From Portibacter lacus (lineage in GTDB: Bacteria > Bacteroidota > Bacteroidia > Chitinophagales > Saprospiraceae): 64,000 bases of DNA. Shown one piece after another: positions 1 to 8,029 of this stretch (positions within the stretch are counted from its first letter, which is position 1; every line of letters starts with the position of its first letter). Where the stretch lies: positions 248,001 to 312,000 of the forward strand of contig NZ_JAJNKA010000007.1 of NCBI RefSeq assembly GCF_021533215.1. Direction: 5' to 3'. Made by a program: the position numbers and the translations under genes. The notes under the pieces were generated by a model, which was not told where the DNA came from, made no database searches, and was given only the letters and a program-made list of their open reading frames with translations.

Positions 1-327
1 GGAATTAAGCAGCCGTTTTTCTTCTTCTTGGCTTATGCTGTCTAACAATACGTGTTTCTTTGCATCAAGTATCCATTCTAGTTGCTTATCGACATCGATG
101 GAATCAAGCTTCCTTCTCATCCAAGAGAGAAGATGAGAATATTTTCTTTTATCAATGGAAAAATCAAAAGCCTTAGGATGGGTAAAGTTGTTCGAGTTAT
201 AGGCTATAATTTTAAGAATAGACAACTTTTCCTCGTCTTCCATTTTCTGCTCCTGCAATAAATAAGTGGTTTCATGGGGTAACAATGAATTCGCATAGAC
301 CTGAATTTTCTTAAGTTTTTGCTTCAT
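1..327 (-). CDS. Partial hypothetical protein, N-terminal 109 residues
   Basis: An open frame on the minus strand begins with ATG at 327 and runs off the left edge without a stop. The visible part starts MKQKLKKIQVYANSL, is rich in Lys and Glu, and contains no signal peptide, membrane segment or motif I recognise. It reads like a soluble, mostly helical protein. It starts 13 nt downstream of the SDR reductase stop on the same strand, so the two are probably co-transcribed. No function can be assigned from this fragment. Confidence 0.6.
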   Translation of the reverse strand, partial: MKQKLKKIQVYANSLLPHETTYLLQEQKMEDEEKLSILKIIAYNSNNFTHPKAFDFSIDKRKYSHLLSWMRRKLDSIDVDKQLEWILDAKKHVLLDSISQEEEKRLLNS

Positions 328-340
328 CCATTCTATTTTT

Positions 341-1081
341 TTAGATCACTAGCCCTCCATCTACACAAAGCGTCGTCCCTGTAATAAAAGAAGCTTGATC
401 TGATGCTAAAAAGTAATATGCGTTAGCTATATCTTCTACTTCTCCTAGGCGCTGTAGAGGTGTTTTTGCTTTTATTGAATTAATATATTCTTCTGGAACC
501 GTCTGAACCATCTCCGTATTGATATAGCCTGGAGCTATTGCGTTCACAGTTATTCCTTTTCTTCCAAATTCTCTTGCCCATACTTTAGTCATTCCTATTA
601 CTCCACTTTTAGCAGCAACATAATTCGTCTGACCGAAATTTCCATTATGTGCTACGACAGATGATGCATTTATTATTCTACCATAACCAGCTTCAGCCAT
701 AAAAGGGGAAATCACTTTAGTACAATTAAAAACTCCCGTTAAATTAACATCGATAACCATCTGCCACTGTTCTGGTGTCATTTTCTTTAATGATGAATCT
801 CTTGTAATCCCAGCATTATTAATCAGAACATCTATGCGTCCATACTTTTCAAAAACGGCTTTGGTCGCAGTTTCTACCTCACCAATCTTACTTGTATTTA
901 CTATATAAGTTGTTGCTGATCCACCTTTAGATTCAATAGACTGCTTAACTAAATCTGCTGATTCGATATCTAAATCGTAAATAACAATTGTTGCTCCAGC
1001 ATCAGCAAATCTCAATGAAGTGGCCTTGCCGATTCCATTTCCTCCTCCTGTAATAATGACTACCTTATTCTTGAATTCCAT
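341..1081 (-). CDS. SDR-family 3-oxoacyl/acetoacetyl reductase, FabG/PhaB-like
   Basis: A 246-residue classical short-chain dehydrogenase, cytoplasmic. The nucleotide-binding motif TGGGNGIG lies at residues 11-18, NNAG at 88-91, and the catalytic tetrad reads Asn114, Ser141, Tyr154, Lys158 (YVAAK). The segment after the active site (GQTNYVAAKSG) and the C-terminal ITGTTLCVDGG are typical of NADP(H)-dependent 3-oxoacyl-ACP and acetoacetyl-CoA reductases. The length is normal for the family. It is divergent from the hydrolase gene at 1314 and lies near the KAS III-like/acyl-CoA ligase operon, so a role on a beta-hydroxyacyl or beta-ketoacyl thioester is plausible but inferred. Family is certain; substrate is not. 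Confidence 0.85.
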   Translation of the reverse strand: MEFKNKVVIITGGGNGIGKATSLRFADAGATIVIYDLDIESADLVKQSIESKGGSATTYIVNTSKIGEVETATKAVFEKYGRIDVLINNAGITRDSSLKKMTPEQWQMVIDVNLTGVFNCTKVISPFMAEAGYGRIINASSVVAHNGNFGQTNYVAAKSGVIGMTKVWAREFGRKGITVNAIAPGYINTEMVQTVPEEYINSIKAKTPLQRLGEVEDIANAYYFLASDQASFITGTTLCVDGGLVI

Positions 1082-1313
1082 AACTTATGTATTTTTATTT
1101 TCACAATGAATTTATCATATTGAAATCAAGAAAATAAGATTTATGAAATTTTTGAATCATGGACTATTTAATATTTATCATTAAATATATTATATAAATA
1201 TCAGAATTACAGTAGTTAAAATCAAAATATTTAGCTATTGACTTTATGTATTCTAATTGATATATCTTATCATTTATAACTTAATGGTAAATTGTCATCA
1301 GAAAATTTATAAA

Positions 1314-2186
1314 ATGGAGAGCTTGTACTCATATGCAAAAGAAATATTAGTTAATCAACAACATCAATTTTGCTATGTTGATATTGGTAGTGGTGACACG
1401 ACGCTTGTATTCCTGCACGGTATGGGTTCCAATTTAGATAGCTTCCAAAAGAACATTGCAGTTCTTAAAAAGGATTTTAGGTGCATACTAATAGATCTTC
1501 CTGGATACGGGAAAACACCCAAAATTGAAAATGAAACCTTTAGTATTGGAAAATCTGCTGAACTGATCGCTGAATTACTAGGAATTTTAGATATTAAAAA
1601 AATCGTATTGATAGGTCATTCTATGGGAGGTCAAATAGCTATAAAATTGACCAATATAATCCAAGAAAAATTATCACGTCTTATCCTCTTGTCCCCAGCA
1701 GGAATAGAACAATTCAATCAAAAAGAAGAGGAATGGCTGTCGGAAAAAGTCACTGTAGAATCTATGGTCAACCTTTCTGAAGCGGAGGTAGAAAAAATGG
1801 TACGCTATAATTTTTACGATCAAAATATAGATATAGATTCTATTATATCCTACCGCACACAGTACTTAGAAGATCCAAATTTAAATAAACAGTATTGCAC
1901 AACTATTGTAGAAAGTCTGCTAAGCATGGTTAGAGAAAAAGTTCTCATAGACATTGCGAAAATCTCTATCCCTTGCCTAATTATATTTGGTGATCAAGAC
2001 AAATACATACCACATCCTTCTTTACACCAGGACATGACCATTAATGATGTTATTAAAAAAGCTACAGAATTAAATAAGGAAATTGACACTAAATTACTTC
2101 AAAAATGTGGTCATTTCCCTCAATGGGAAAAGAATAACGAAGTAAATTCAGCCATTATTAATTTTACTAGTAAATATAGTCAATAG
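1314..2186 (+). CDS. Cytoplasmic alpha/beta hydrolase (paralogue of the lipoprotein at 4592)
   Basis: An alpha/beta-hydrolase fold enzyme of 290 residues from the ATG at 1314. The frame stays open to a TTG at 1257, but that extension is poor in conserved sequence. The oxyanion HGMGS motif, the nucleophile elbow GHSMGGQ (Ser103 in this numbering) and a late His in KCGHFPQWEK give the Ser-His-acid triad of esterases, lipases and C-C hydrolases. There is no signal peptide. It shares IDLPGYGK, the RLILLSPAG stretch and an insert before the catalytic His with the lipoprotein hydrolase at 4592, so the two are paralogues in different compartments. It ends 161 bp before the Cys-rich lipoprotein gene. 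Substrate unknown. Confidence 0.85.
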   Translation: MESLYSYAKEILVNQQHQFCYVDIGSGDTTLVFLHGMGSNLDSFQKNIAVLKKDFRCILIDLPGYGKTPKIENETFSIGKSAELIAELLGILDIKKIVLIGHSMGGQIAIKLTNIIQEKLSRLILLSPAGIEQFNQKEEEWLSEKVTVESMVNLSEAEVEKMVRYNFYDQNIDIDSIISYRTQYLEDPNLNKQYCTTIVESLLSMVREKVLIDIAKISIPCLIIFGDQDKYIPHPSLHQDMTINDVIKKATELNKEIDTKLLQKCGHFPQWEKNNEVNSAIINFTSKYSQ

Positions 2187-2307
2187 CTATATTGTTACGT
2201 ATATAATCTTGATATTCAATCTATTATAATTTAAATATGCAATATTTGATCGAAAAGTCAATATTGTAAATTTTAATTTGGACTATGATTCCAAATGAAG
2301 CATTATC

Positions 2308-2315
2308 TATCTTTG
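2308..2315 (+). promoter_or_regulatory. Predicted -7 box of the 2348-9499 operon
   Basis: TATCTTTG matches the Bacteroidota -7 consensus TAnnTTTG exactly and lies 32 nt before the ATG at 2348, giving a leader of about 25 nt. The nearest TTTG upstream (2277-2280) is 27 nt away, longer than the usual 17-23 nt, so the -33 element is weak or absent. Confidence 0.5.
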
Positions 2316-2347
2316 AAAAAAATTATTAATTATAATCTGTAATAACA

Positions 2348-2971
2348 ATGAAAAAAATATTAAAATTTACTTTCCTTTTGGCTTTATCGTTTTCGCTAGC
2401 AACTTTCACTGCTTGCACAGATGATGAAACTTGTTCTGACGGAATTCAAAATCAAGATGAAACGGGAATAGATTGTGGCGGCGCATGTACTGCTTGCATA
2501 ACTTGTGAAGATGGAATACAAAATGGTGATGAAGAAGGAGTAGATTGTGGAGGTTCTAATTGTGATGTATGTCTAGTAGGTGCTCATGGATCATGGGAGT
2601 CTTCTGGAGATAATGTTGCGCCTCTTTTAGCTGGTTTTGTTTCTAAATTGGTCACCGAATTCAATACCGATGGAACTTATACCGTAACACAAACCGATCT
2701 CGGAGGTGCCGAAACTGAATTAAAAGGAACATATACCCAATCAGAATCTTCAGTAGATGGAATATGGGACATTGTTTTAAATCAATCATCTCCTAACCAA
2801 CTAACGGCAACTGGGATTTTCAAAATCACAGATGATCTAATGGAATACGAAGTTGCTCAGACGGATCCAGCTATTGCGGGAGTAACAGCTCCGACAGCTT
2901 CTGCAGGTTTAGGAAGTACAAGTGGCGGTGCATTTGGCACAACTAACGTTCAGAAATTTGTAAGACTATAA
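2348..2971 (+). CDS. Cys-rich lipoprotein with tandem DGIQN-D-GIDCGG motifs
   Basis: A 207-residue secreted lipoprotein. Residues 1-22 form a signal peptide ending at a lipobox with Cys23 (ATFTAC). Residues about 29-76 hold two copies of a motif of the form C-DGIQN-DE-G-DCGG-C-C, seen in many Bacteroidota surface proteins and probably disulphide-bonded or ion-binding. The remaining ~130 residues (GSWESSGDN onward, with alternating hydrophobic residues and a TGTYTQSESS-like stretch) look like a small lipocalin-like beta-barrel; this is inferred from pattern only. It is the first gene after the -7 box at 2308 and is followed by a short hairpin and the outer-membrane barrel gene, so it may be a surface partner of that barrel. 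Confidence 0.8.
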   Translation: MKKILKFTFLLALSFSLATFTACTDDETCSDGIQNQDETGIDCGGACTACITCEDGIQNGDEEGVDCGGSNCDVCLVGAHGSWESSGDNVAPLLAGFVSKLVTEFNTDGTYTVTQTDLGGAETELKGTYTQSESSVDGIWDIVLNQSSPNQLTATGIFKITDDLMEYEVAQTDPAIAGVTAPTASAGLGSTSGGAFGTTNVQKFVRL

Positions 2972-2982
2972 ATAATCTTTAT

Positions 2983-3015
2983 TAAGGGGCTTATACAGTC
3001 CCTTAGTTTTAAATT
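2983..3015 (+). terminator. Possible weak terminator or attenuator inside the operon
   Basis: TAAGGG (2983-2988) pairs with CCCTTA (3000-3005) around an 11-nt loop and is followed by a T-rich stretch. The six-pair stem is short, so partial termination or mRNA end protection between the lipoprotein and the downstream genes is more likely than a full stop. Confidence 0.35.
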
Positions 3016-3021
3016 TTACTT

Positions 3022-4590
3022 ATGACTGCCGTAAAAATACATTTGCTATCTCTTTTTCTAATGTTCGGGTTAGGTATCCAAGCCCAGACTCCAGCTATTT
3101 ATAATGAATTGAATGAAGCGCTGCCGGAAGAATCTAATAAGGAGTTTCAATTTATCGCATATTTCTATAATCATGTGATCAATACAAATGTATATCCTAC
3201 GAGTGATTTCCTGAAAGGTCAAGTAGTTGGAAGACTCTTCGGTCAAAATACAAGTACTACATCGGATAGCCTGAGACCTATGTATTTTGAACAGCGAATT
3301 CTTCCTTTCTTTTTTTACTCGCCGAAACTTTTTGATGGCAGAGTGACTTTAAGAGCATCTTTCGAAATCGATTTTACTTGGGGAGATGGTTCTTACAGTA
3401 CGGGAGGAAATTCGGGAGGAGCAATCAGTAGTGATTTTGTTAATCTGCAAACTCAGAACCTTGAGGTTGAATTAATCCCAGTAAAAGGCTGGAAAGTCAA
3501 TCTTGGACTTCAGAGAATGTATGACACTCCTTATAATCCATACACTACTTTCTTCGAAAAAATGTTGAATACTTCTTATCGCTTAAATTACTGGGGCACT
3601 GATGCTGTTGGTGTTTCAGTAAGAAAAGATAATGACTTTTCAAGTTTTAAAGCTGGATTCTATCAATTATATGAGAATGCCATCCAACTAGACGATGACG
3701 TTCAATTGTTCGAATTCAACTATAGAAGAAGACTCAATACCAAGTTAAATATAGGAGGATCTGTCTATTATATTAGAGATAGAGGTAATGGTCAAGGAGG
3801 ACCTTCTATTATCGGCCAAGGACTAAACAGTACACTTGCGGTATTCAACGGAGCTTATCGATTTCCATTCGGTTCGACCAACTACAAATCAGATATTGCA
3901 TGGCTCGGTGGGTACTTCAGCTATAATGACGATATCCTTTCCGATAACTTATTCGCATCAGGTTATTTTAATTACAATCTGGGAAGCACGCACTTGAAAC
4001 CTAATGAAGTTTGGGAAAAAGGTCCTACCATAGGAGGCTTTGGTTCGAACCTTAGATTAGGATATCGATACGATCAGACGGTTAATGATATTGTATGGTT
4101 AGACGCAACTTATACTTCTGGAGACCAAAATGGGATAGTCGATGATAAGTATTCAGGAGTTGTTACTGGCAACTCATGGGGAACTCCTGCTGCATTACAT
4201 GTTAATCATGGTGGTTATTTGCTATTTCCGCACGCGAATGTTGTTAATAGATACATTGCAGCCGTTACAGATATTTCAAATATGGGTCTCGGTATTTCTG
4301 CAATTCATGTCAATGCTTCTAAAGATATTATCCCGCATAAGTTCAGTACCAAAGTAGGAATGGCTGCTGGATGGAGTAATGCAATTCCAGCTGGAGGAGG
4401 AAAATTCATTGGAACAGAAATCAATGCAAAATTGGCGTATCAACTTGGCGTATTCATGAGTGTAGAACTACATGCCGCTTATCTTAATTTGGGAAATTTT
4501 TATGACAGTTCCATCGTGAACGGAGGAATAGACGGACGTCCTGCTAATCCTTATACTGCTTTCATTTCCTTTAAATGGTTAATGTTTTAA
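3022..4590 (+). CDS. Predicted outer-membrane beta-barrel protein, alginate-export/porin-like
   Basis: A 522-residue protein with a signal peptide (residues 1-21, ending GIQAQ). The mature part is rich in alternating aromatic/hydrophobic residues, with Gly-Asn-Asp loops throughout (for example VTLRASFEIDF, LEVELIPVKGWKVNLGLQR, FNYRRRLNTKLNIGGSVYY), and ends in a hydrophobic strand closing on Phe (FISFKWLMF), the usual C-terminal signature of outer-membrane barrels. It resembles alginate-export-type porins in layout, but I cannot assign the family firmly. One nucleotide separates its stop from the lipoprotein hydrolase start, so the two are coupled. It probably provides an outer-membrane channel for the operon's substrate. 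Confidence 0.75.
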   Translation: MTAVKIHLLSLFLMFGLGIQAQTPAIYNELNEALPEESNKEFQFIAYFYNHVINTNVYPTSDFLKGQVVGRLFGQNTSTTSDSLRPMYFEQRILPFFFYSPKLFDGRVTLRASFEIDFTWGDGSYSTGGNSGGAISSDFVNLQTQNLEVELIPVKGWKVNLGLQRMYDTPYNPYTTFFEKMLNTSYRLNYWGTDAVGVSVRKDNDFSSFKAGFYQLYENAIQLDDDVQLFEFNYRRRLNTKLNIGGSVYYIRDRGNGQGGPSIIGQGLNSTLAVFNGAYRFPFGSTNYKSDIAWLGGYFSYNDDILSDNLFASGYFNYNLGSTHLKPNEVWEKGPTIGGFGSNLRLGYRYDQTVNDIVWLDATYTSGDQNGIVDDKYSGVVTGNSWGTPAALHVNHGGYLLFPHANVVNRYIAAVTDISNMGLGISAIHVNASKDIIPHKFSTKVGMAAGWSNAIPAGGGKFIGTEINAKLAYQLGVFMSVELHAAYLNLGNFYDSSIVNGGIDGRPANPYTAFISFKWLMF

Positions 4591-4591
4591 T

Positions 4592-5530
4592 ATGGAAAAA
4601 ATCATAAGTATACTCATATTAACAGCATTTCTGACTGGCTGTACTTTGGAGAAATCAATCCCTCAGATTGATACTTTTGATGAGATTGAATATCCATACG
4701 AGGTAAAAAAACAAGAATTATCAGATGGGAAATCTATTGCTTACATGGAAGTAGGCCAAGGTGATCCAATTATTTTCATTCATGGTCTAGGTAGTTATGC
4801 TCCAGCATGGAAGAAAAACATTGACCAACTTTCTAAGAATTACAGATGCATTGCCATTGACTTGCCTGGATATGGAAAGTCAAGTAAAGGTAAGTATGAG
4901 GCCAGCATGTCTGCTTACGCCGATAACATTTCAGAATTCATTACGCTATTAGGACTTGAAATAGTTACACTCGCTGGACATTCGATGGGTGGTCAGATAT
5001 CCATGATGACAGCTTTAGCTTATCCAGATCAAATCGATCGATTGATTCTAATTTCACCAGCTGGGTTTGAAACTTTTTCGCCAGGTCAGAAACAATGGCT
5101 CAGAGATATTTTAACCCCACGTGCTGTAAAATTGACAACAGTAGATAATATCATAGCGAACATGGGAGCGAACTTCTACAAAATGCCTAAAGACGCGAAT
5201 TTCATGATCACCGATCGAATTGCAATGAGAAAGGCGAAAGGTTTCGATGCATACTGCTATATCATTCCTGAATGTGTGAAAGGAATGGTGGATGAACCTG
5301 TGTATGATTATCTAGATAGAATTAAGCAGAAAACGCTGGTTGTCTTCGGTGATGATGATAATCTGATACCGAATCGATTCCTTAATGCTGGAAAGACTTC
5401 CGAAATAGCAAAAAGCGGTTCAGATAAAATAGAAAATGCAACATTGCACCTTGTTAAGAAAGCGGGACACTTTGTGCATTTCGAAAAATCTGATGAGGTC
5501 AATGGTCTTATCTCTAACTTTTTAAATTAA
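4592..5530 (+). CDS. Lipoprotein alpha/beta hydrolase
   Basis: A 312-residue alpha/beta hydrolase with a type II signal peptide, lipobox LTGC and lipidated Cys17, so it should be anchored in the periplasm or on the cell surface. HGLGS supplies the oxyanion hole, GHSMGGQ the nucleophile Ser131 and KKAGHF the catalytic His293. It shares long blocks with the cytoplasmic hydrolase at 1314, including an insert of some 15-20 residues before the His. It sits between the outer-membrane barrel (1 nt gap) and the Na+/solute symporter (4 nt gap), suggesting it releases a carboxylate outside that the symporter imports. The bond cleaved cannot be read from sequence. Confidence 0.87.
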   Translation: MEKIISILILTAFLTGCTLEKSIPQIDTFDEIEYPYEVKKQELSDGKSIAYMEVGQGDPIIFIHGLGSYAPAWKKNIDQLSKNYRCIAIDLPGYGKSSKGKYEASMSAYADNISEFITLLGLEIVTLAGHSMGGQISMMTALAYPDQIDRLILISPAGFETFSPGQKQWLRDILTPRAVKLTTVDNIIANMGANFYKMPKDANFMITDRIAMRKAKGFDAYCYIIPECVKGMVDEPVYDYLDRIKQKTLVVFGDDDNLIPNRFLNAGKTSEIAKSGSDKIENATLHLVKKAGHFVHFEKSDEVNGLISNFLN

Positions 5531-5534
5531 GATA

Positions 5535-7028
5535 GTGGGATTAGCTTGGACACTATTTTTAATCTACTTAGTAGGCACGAGTTATCTTGGCTATCTCGGT
5601 TCTAAGCAAACCAAAGATTTCAGTAGTTTCGCCATAGGTGACGGAAAAATGTCTCCGATAGTAGTTGGAATTACATTAGCTGCCAGCACGGCTTCAGCGG
5701 CTACATTTATTGTCAATCCAGGTTTCGTATATGTACACGGTCTTGCTGCATTTATGCACTTAGGGCTTGCAGTATTCATCGGAATCATCTTTATGCTCTT
5801 CTTGCTTTCGTATAAGTTTAGGAAAATAGGTGCGGAAAATAAGGCAGTAACGATTCCTGGTTGGCTCGGGAAGAAATACAACTCAAGAAACTTTGCGATT
5901 TACTTTTCGATTATCAATCTTTTATCTTTTGCATTTCTAGTTTTATTAGTTGGTGGAATATCCATCGTTATGCAGCAATTATTGGATATCAGTAATGTTA
6001 CGGCGCTCATTATCACGCTAGTTTTCGTTACAGGCTATGTTATCATGGGTGGTACATATGCACATGTCTTTACTAATATGCTCCAAGGTTCGTTGATGAT
6101 TATTGTGACCATAATTGTAGTTGGTTCCGGTCTATATCTAATGGCAACAAACCCAGATTTTTTCGAAATCATACGTAATTTAGATCCTAATCTTCTAACT
6201 TTAACCAATCCAGAAAGCAACCTCTACAACAGCTTTTATTCCGTTTACGTTTCTGGTTTTTTAATTGGGGCAGCTTTGGTTTGTCAACCACATATCCTGA
6301 CGAAAGCACTTTATGTAAAAGACAATAAGGATGTCACGAAATATTTAATCGTTTTTGTCATTGTTTATTTTCTGTTCACTTTGTTGCTCTTAGCTGGATT
6401 CTGGGCTTTAGTCGAAGTGCCGCAAGAATTATTACAAGATGCAAGCACTGAAAAATTCCGTCAAGATCTTGTAATGACCCAATACCTTAAAACAAGTTTT
6501 CCAGAATGGTTATTCACCGTCATTAGCATTGTTCTTCTTGCAGCGGCGATGTCTACCTTGGATGGATTATTAGTAGGATTATCTACGATCACTTCTAATG
6601 ATTTAGTGATTAATTTACTAGATAAATTCTCAACGAAGAAAAGAGACTTAGAAAGCAAGTATAGAATTGCATTTAGAGCAAGTCATATCGTGTTAATTGT
6701 GCTGGCTTTCCTAACATTTTTGGTCACATTAAACCCACCTAAACTGCTAGGAATTTTTGGACAATTTGGAGTGTATGCTTTAGTACTTTGCTCATTGCCA
6801 CCGCTACTTAACGGTATCTATTTTAAAAAACCGTCCTTAGCAGTTGTTTGGTTTTTTAGTGTATTCGCCCTAGCCATTCATCTTGTCTTATACTTTTACG
6901 GTCAAGAAATCTGGCCAGATAAGGGTATTGCATTTAGTAATCCGGCAGTACCTGCAGGAATTGCAATCCTTTGCTCTACCCTTCCCTCATTGATCATCAA
7001 TTATTTTTTAAAGAATAAAACCATCTGA
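5535..7028 (+). CDS. Sodium:solute symporter family (SSS) transporter
   Basis: A 497-residue inner-membrane protein with about 13 hydrophobic segments and the hallmarks of the solute:sodium symporter family: an N-terminal LGYLGSKQTKDFSSFAIGDGKM segment, ITLAASTASAATF in the first core helix, TGYVIMGGTYAHVFTNMLQG, and LLAAAMSTLDGLLVGLST in the Na+-site helix. The start is GTG at 5535, four bases after the hydrolase stop; no ATG fits better. The family carries monocarboxylates, proline, pantothenate, sugars and more. Between an exported hydrolase and an acyl-CoA ligase, a carboxylate substrate is the simplest inference. Confidence 0.9.
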   Translation: MGLAWTLFLIYLVGTSYLGYLGSKQTKDFSSFAIGDGKMSPIVVGITLAASTASAATFIVNPGFVYVHGLAAFMHLGLAVFIGIIFMLFLLSYKFRKIGAENKAVTIPGWLGKKYNSRNFAIYFSIINLLSFAFLVLLVGGISIVMQQLLDISNVTALIITLVFVTGYVIMGGTYAHVFTNMLQGSLMIIVTIIVVGSGLYLMATNPDFFEIIRNLDPNLLTLTNPESNLYNSFYSVYVSGFLIGAALVCQPHILTKALYVKDNKDVTKYLIVFVIVYFLFTLLLLAGFWALVEVPQELLQDASTEKFRQDLVMTQYLKTSFPEWLFTVISIVLLAAAMSTLDGLLVGLSTITSNDLVINLLDKFSTKKRDLESKYRIAFRASHIVLIVLAFLTFLVTLNPPKLLGIFGQFGVYALVLCSLPPLLNGIYFKKPSLAVVWFFSVFALAIHLVLYFYGQEIWPDKGIAFSNPAVPAGIAILCSTLPSLIINYFLKNKTI

Positions 7029-7032
7029 CTTA

Positions 7033-8025
7033 ATGTTTCGAAATGCAAGAATAGTATCAACTGGATCTTATGCTCCAGAGAACATTGTACCGAATAGCTA
7101 CTTTGACAAAACATTAAATACTAATGTTTCAGATTGGTTAGAAGAAGTTGTTCAAATAAAAGAACGAAGATGGGTAAGTGAAAACCAGACAACTTCTGAC
7201 CTCTGTTACGAGGCAGCGATTAATTGTCTTAAAAATGGAAATATATCAGCCAGTGATGTCGATTTAATCATTATTGCAACAGATACACCTGATTTCATAT
7301 CTCCGTCTACAGCTGCCATTGTTCAAGATAAATTAAAAGCAACTAATGCTGGAACCTTTGATATTAACTCAGCATGTGCAGGATTTGTAACGGCACTAGA
7401 CATTGGCGCAAAATATATAAGAGCAGATAAACAATATAACAATGTGCTCGTCATCGGTGGGTATGCTATGAGTAGGCACCTTAATAAGTCGGATAAGAAA
7501 ACAGTTACTTTGTTTGCTGATGGAGCTGGAGCCGTATTATTACAGAGCGTAGATAGTGAAGATGCAGGATTTCTAGCAAGTGAATTAAAATCCATGGGTC
7601 AATATAATGGATATATGGGCGTCTATGCTGGTGGAACTGCCCAACCTGTAGATGTTAATGCCATCGAGAACCATGATCACAAATTGAAATTCGTAAATAG
7701 ATTTCCCAAAGAGATTAATCCAACTACTTGGTCTGAAATGGCACTTACATTGAATGAAAGATTAGGTGTCCAGAGTGATGATGTAGACATGTACTTTATA
7801 ACCCAGCTGAATATCAACAGTATTTGGGAAATGTTAGATATTTTAGATGTTCCAAAAGAAAAAGCGCACACGATTATGCATCATTATGGTTATACAGGTT
7901 CAGCATGTATTCCGATGGCATTTCATGATGCATGGGAAAAGAAGCTTGTAAAACCAGGGGATCTTATTTATTTTATAGGTTCAGGTGGAGGCTTAGCTTT
8001 CGCTAGTGCTGCATTTAGATTATAG
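7033..8025 (+). CDS. KAS III-like (FabH superfamily) enzyme with non-canonical active site Cys-Thr-Tyr
   Basis: A 330-residue thiolase-fold protein of FabH length and layout. The nucleophile Cys115 sits in NSACAGF and the C-terminal FIGSGGGLAFASAAFRL matches FabH. Aligned without gaps from my memory of E. coli FabH, the second triad residue (His in PHQAN) is Thr257 (ITQLN) and the third (Asn in RHGNTS) is Tyr287 (HYGYTGS), with identical 29-residue spacing between the motifs. Those His and Asn residues drive malonyl decarboxylation, so ordinary fatty-acid initiation is unlikely. Acyl transfer, thioester hydrolysis or a non-decarboxylative Claisen or thiolytic reaction is more plausible. It lies between the symporter and the acyl-CoA ligase with 4-nt gaps, so a CoA ester made by that ligase is the expected substrate. 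Confidence 0.88.
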   Translation: MFRNARIVSTGSYAPENIVPNSYFDKTLNTNVSDWLEEVVQIKERRWVSENQTTSDLCYEAAINCLKNGNISASDVDLIIIATDTPDFISPSTAAIVQDKLKATNAGTFDINSACAGFVTALDIGAKYIRADKQYNNVLVIGGYAMSRHLNKSDKKTVTLFADGAGAVLLQSVDSEDAGFLASELKSMGQYNGYMGVYAGGTAQPVDVNAIENHDHKLKFVNRFPKEINPTTWSEMALTLNERLGVQSDDVDMYFITQLNINSIWEMLDILDVPKEKAHTIMHHYGYTGSACIPMAFHDAWEKKLVKPGDLIYFIGSGGGLAFASAAFRL

Positions 8026-8029
8026 AATT

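Noticed and set aside
4142-4357. 71-codon plus-strand frame inside the barrel gene
   Set aside because: It is an alternative frame within a well-supported coding region; its Leu/Ile-rich translation reflects AT-rich sequence.
7033-8025. Housekeeping fabH
   Set aside because: Two of the three catalytic residues are replaced and the gene is embedded in a transport/ligase operon rather than a fatty-acid or ribosomal-protein cluster.
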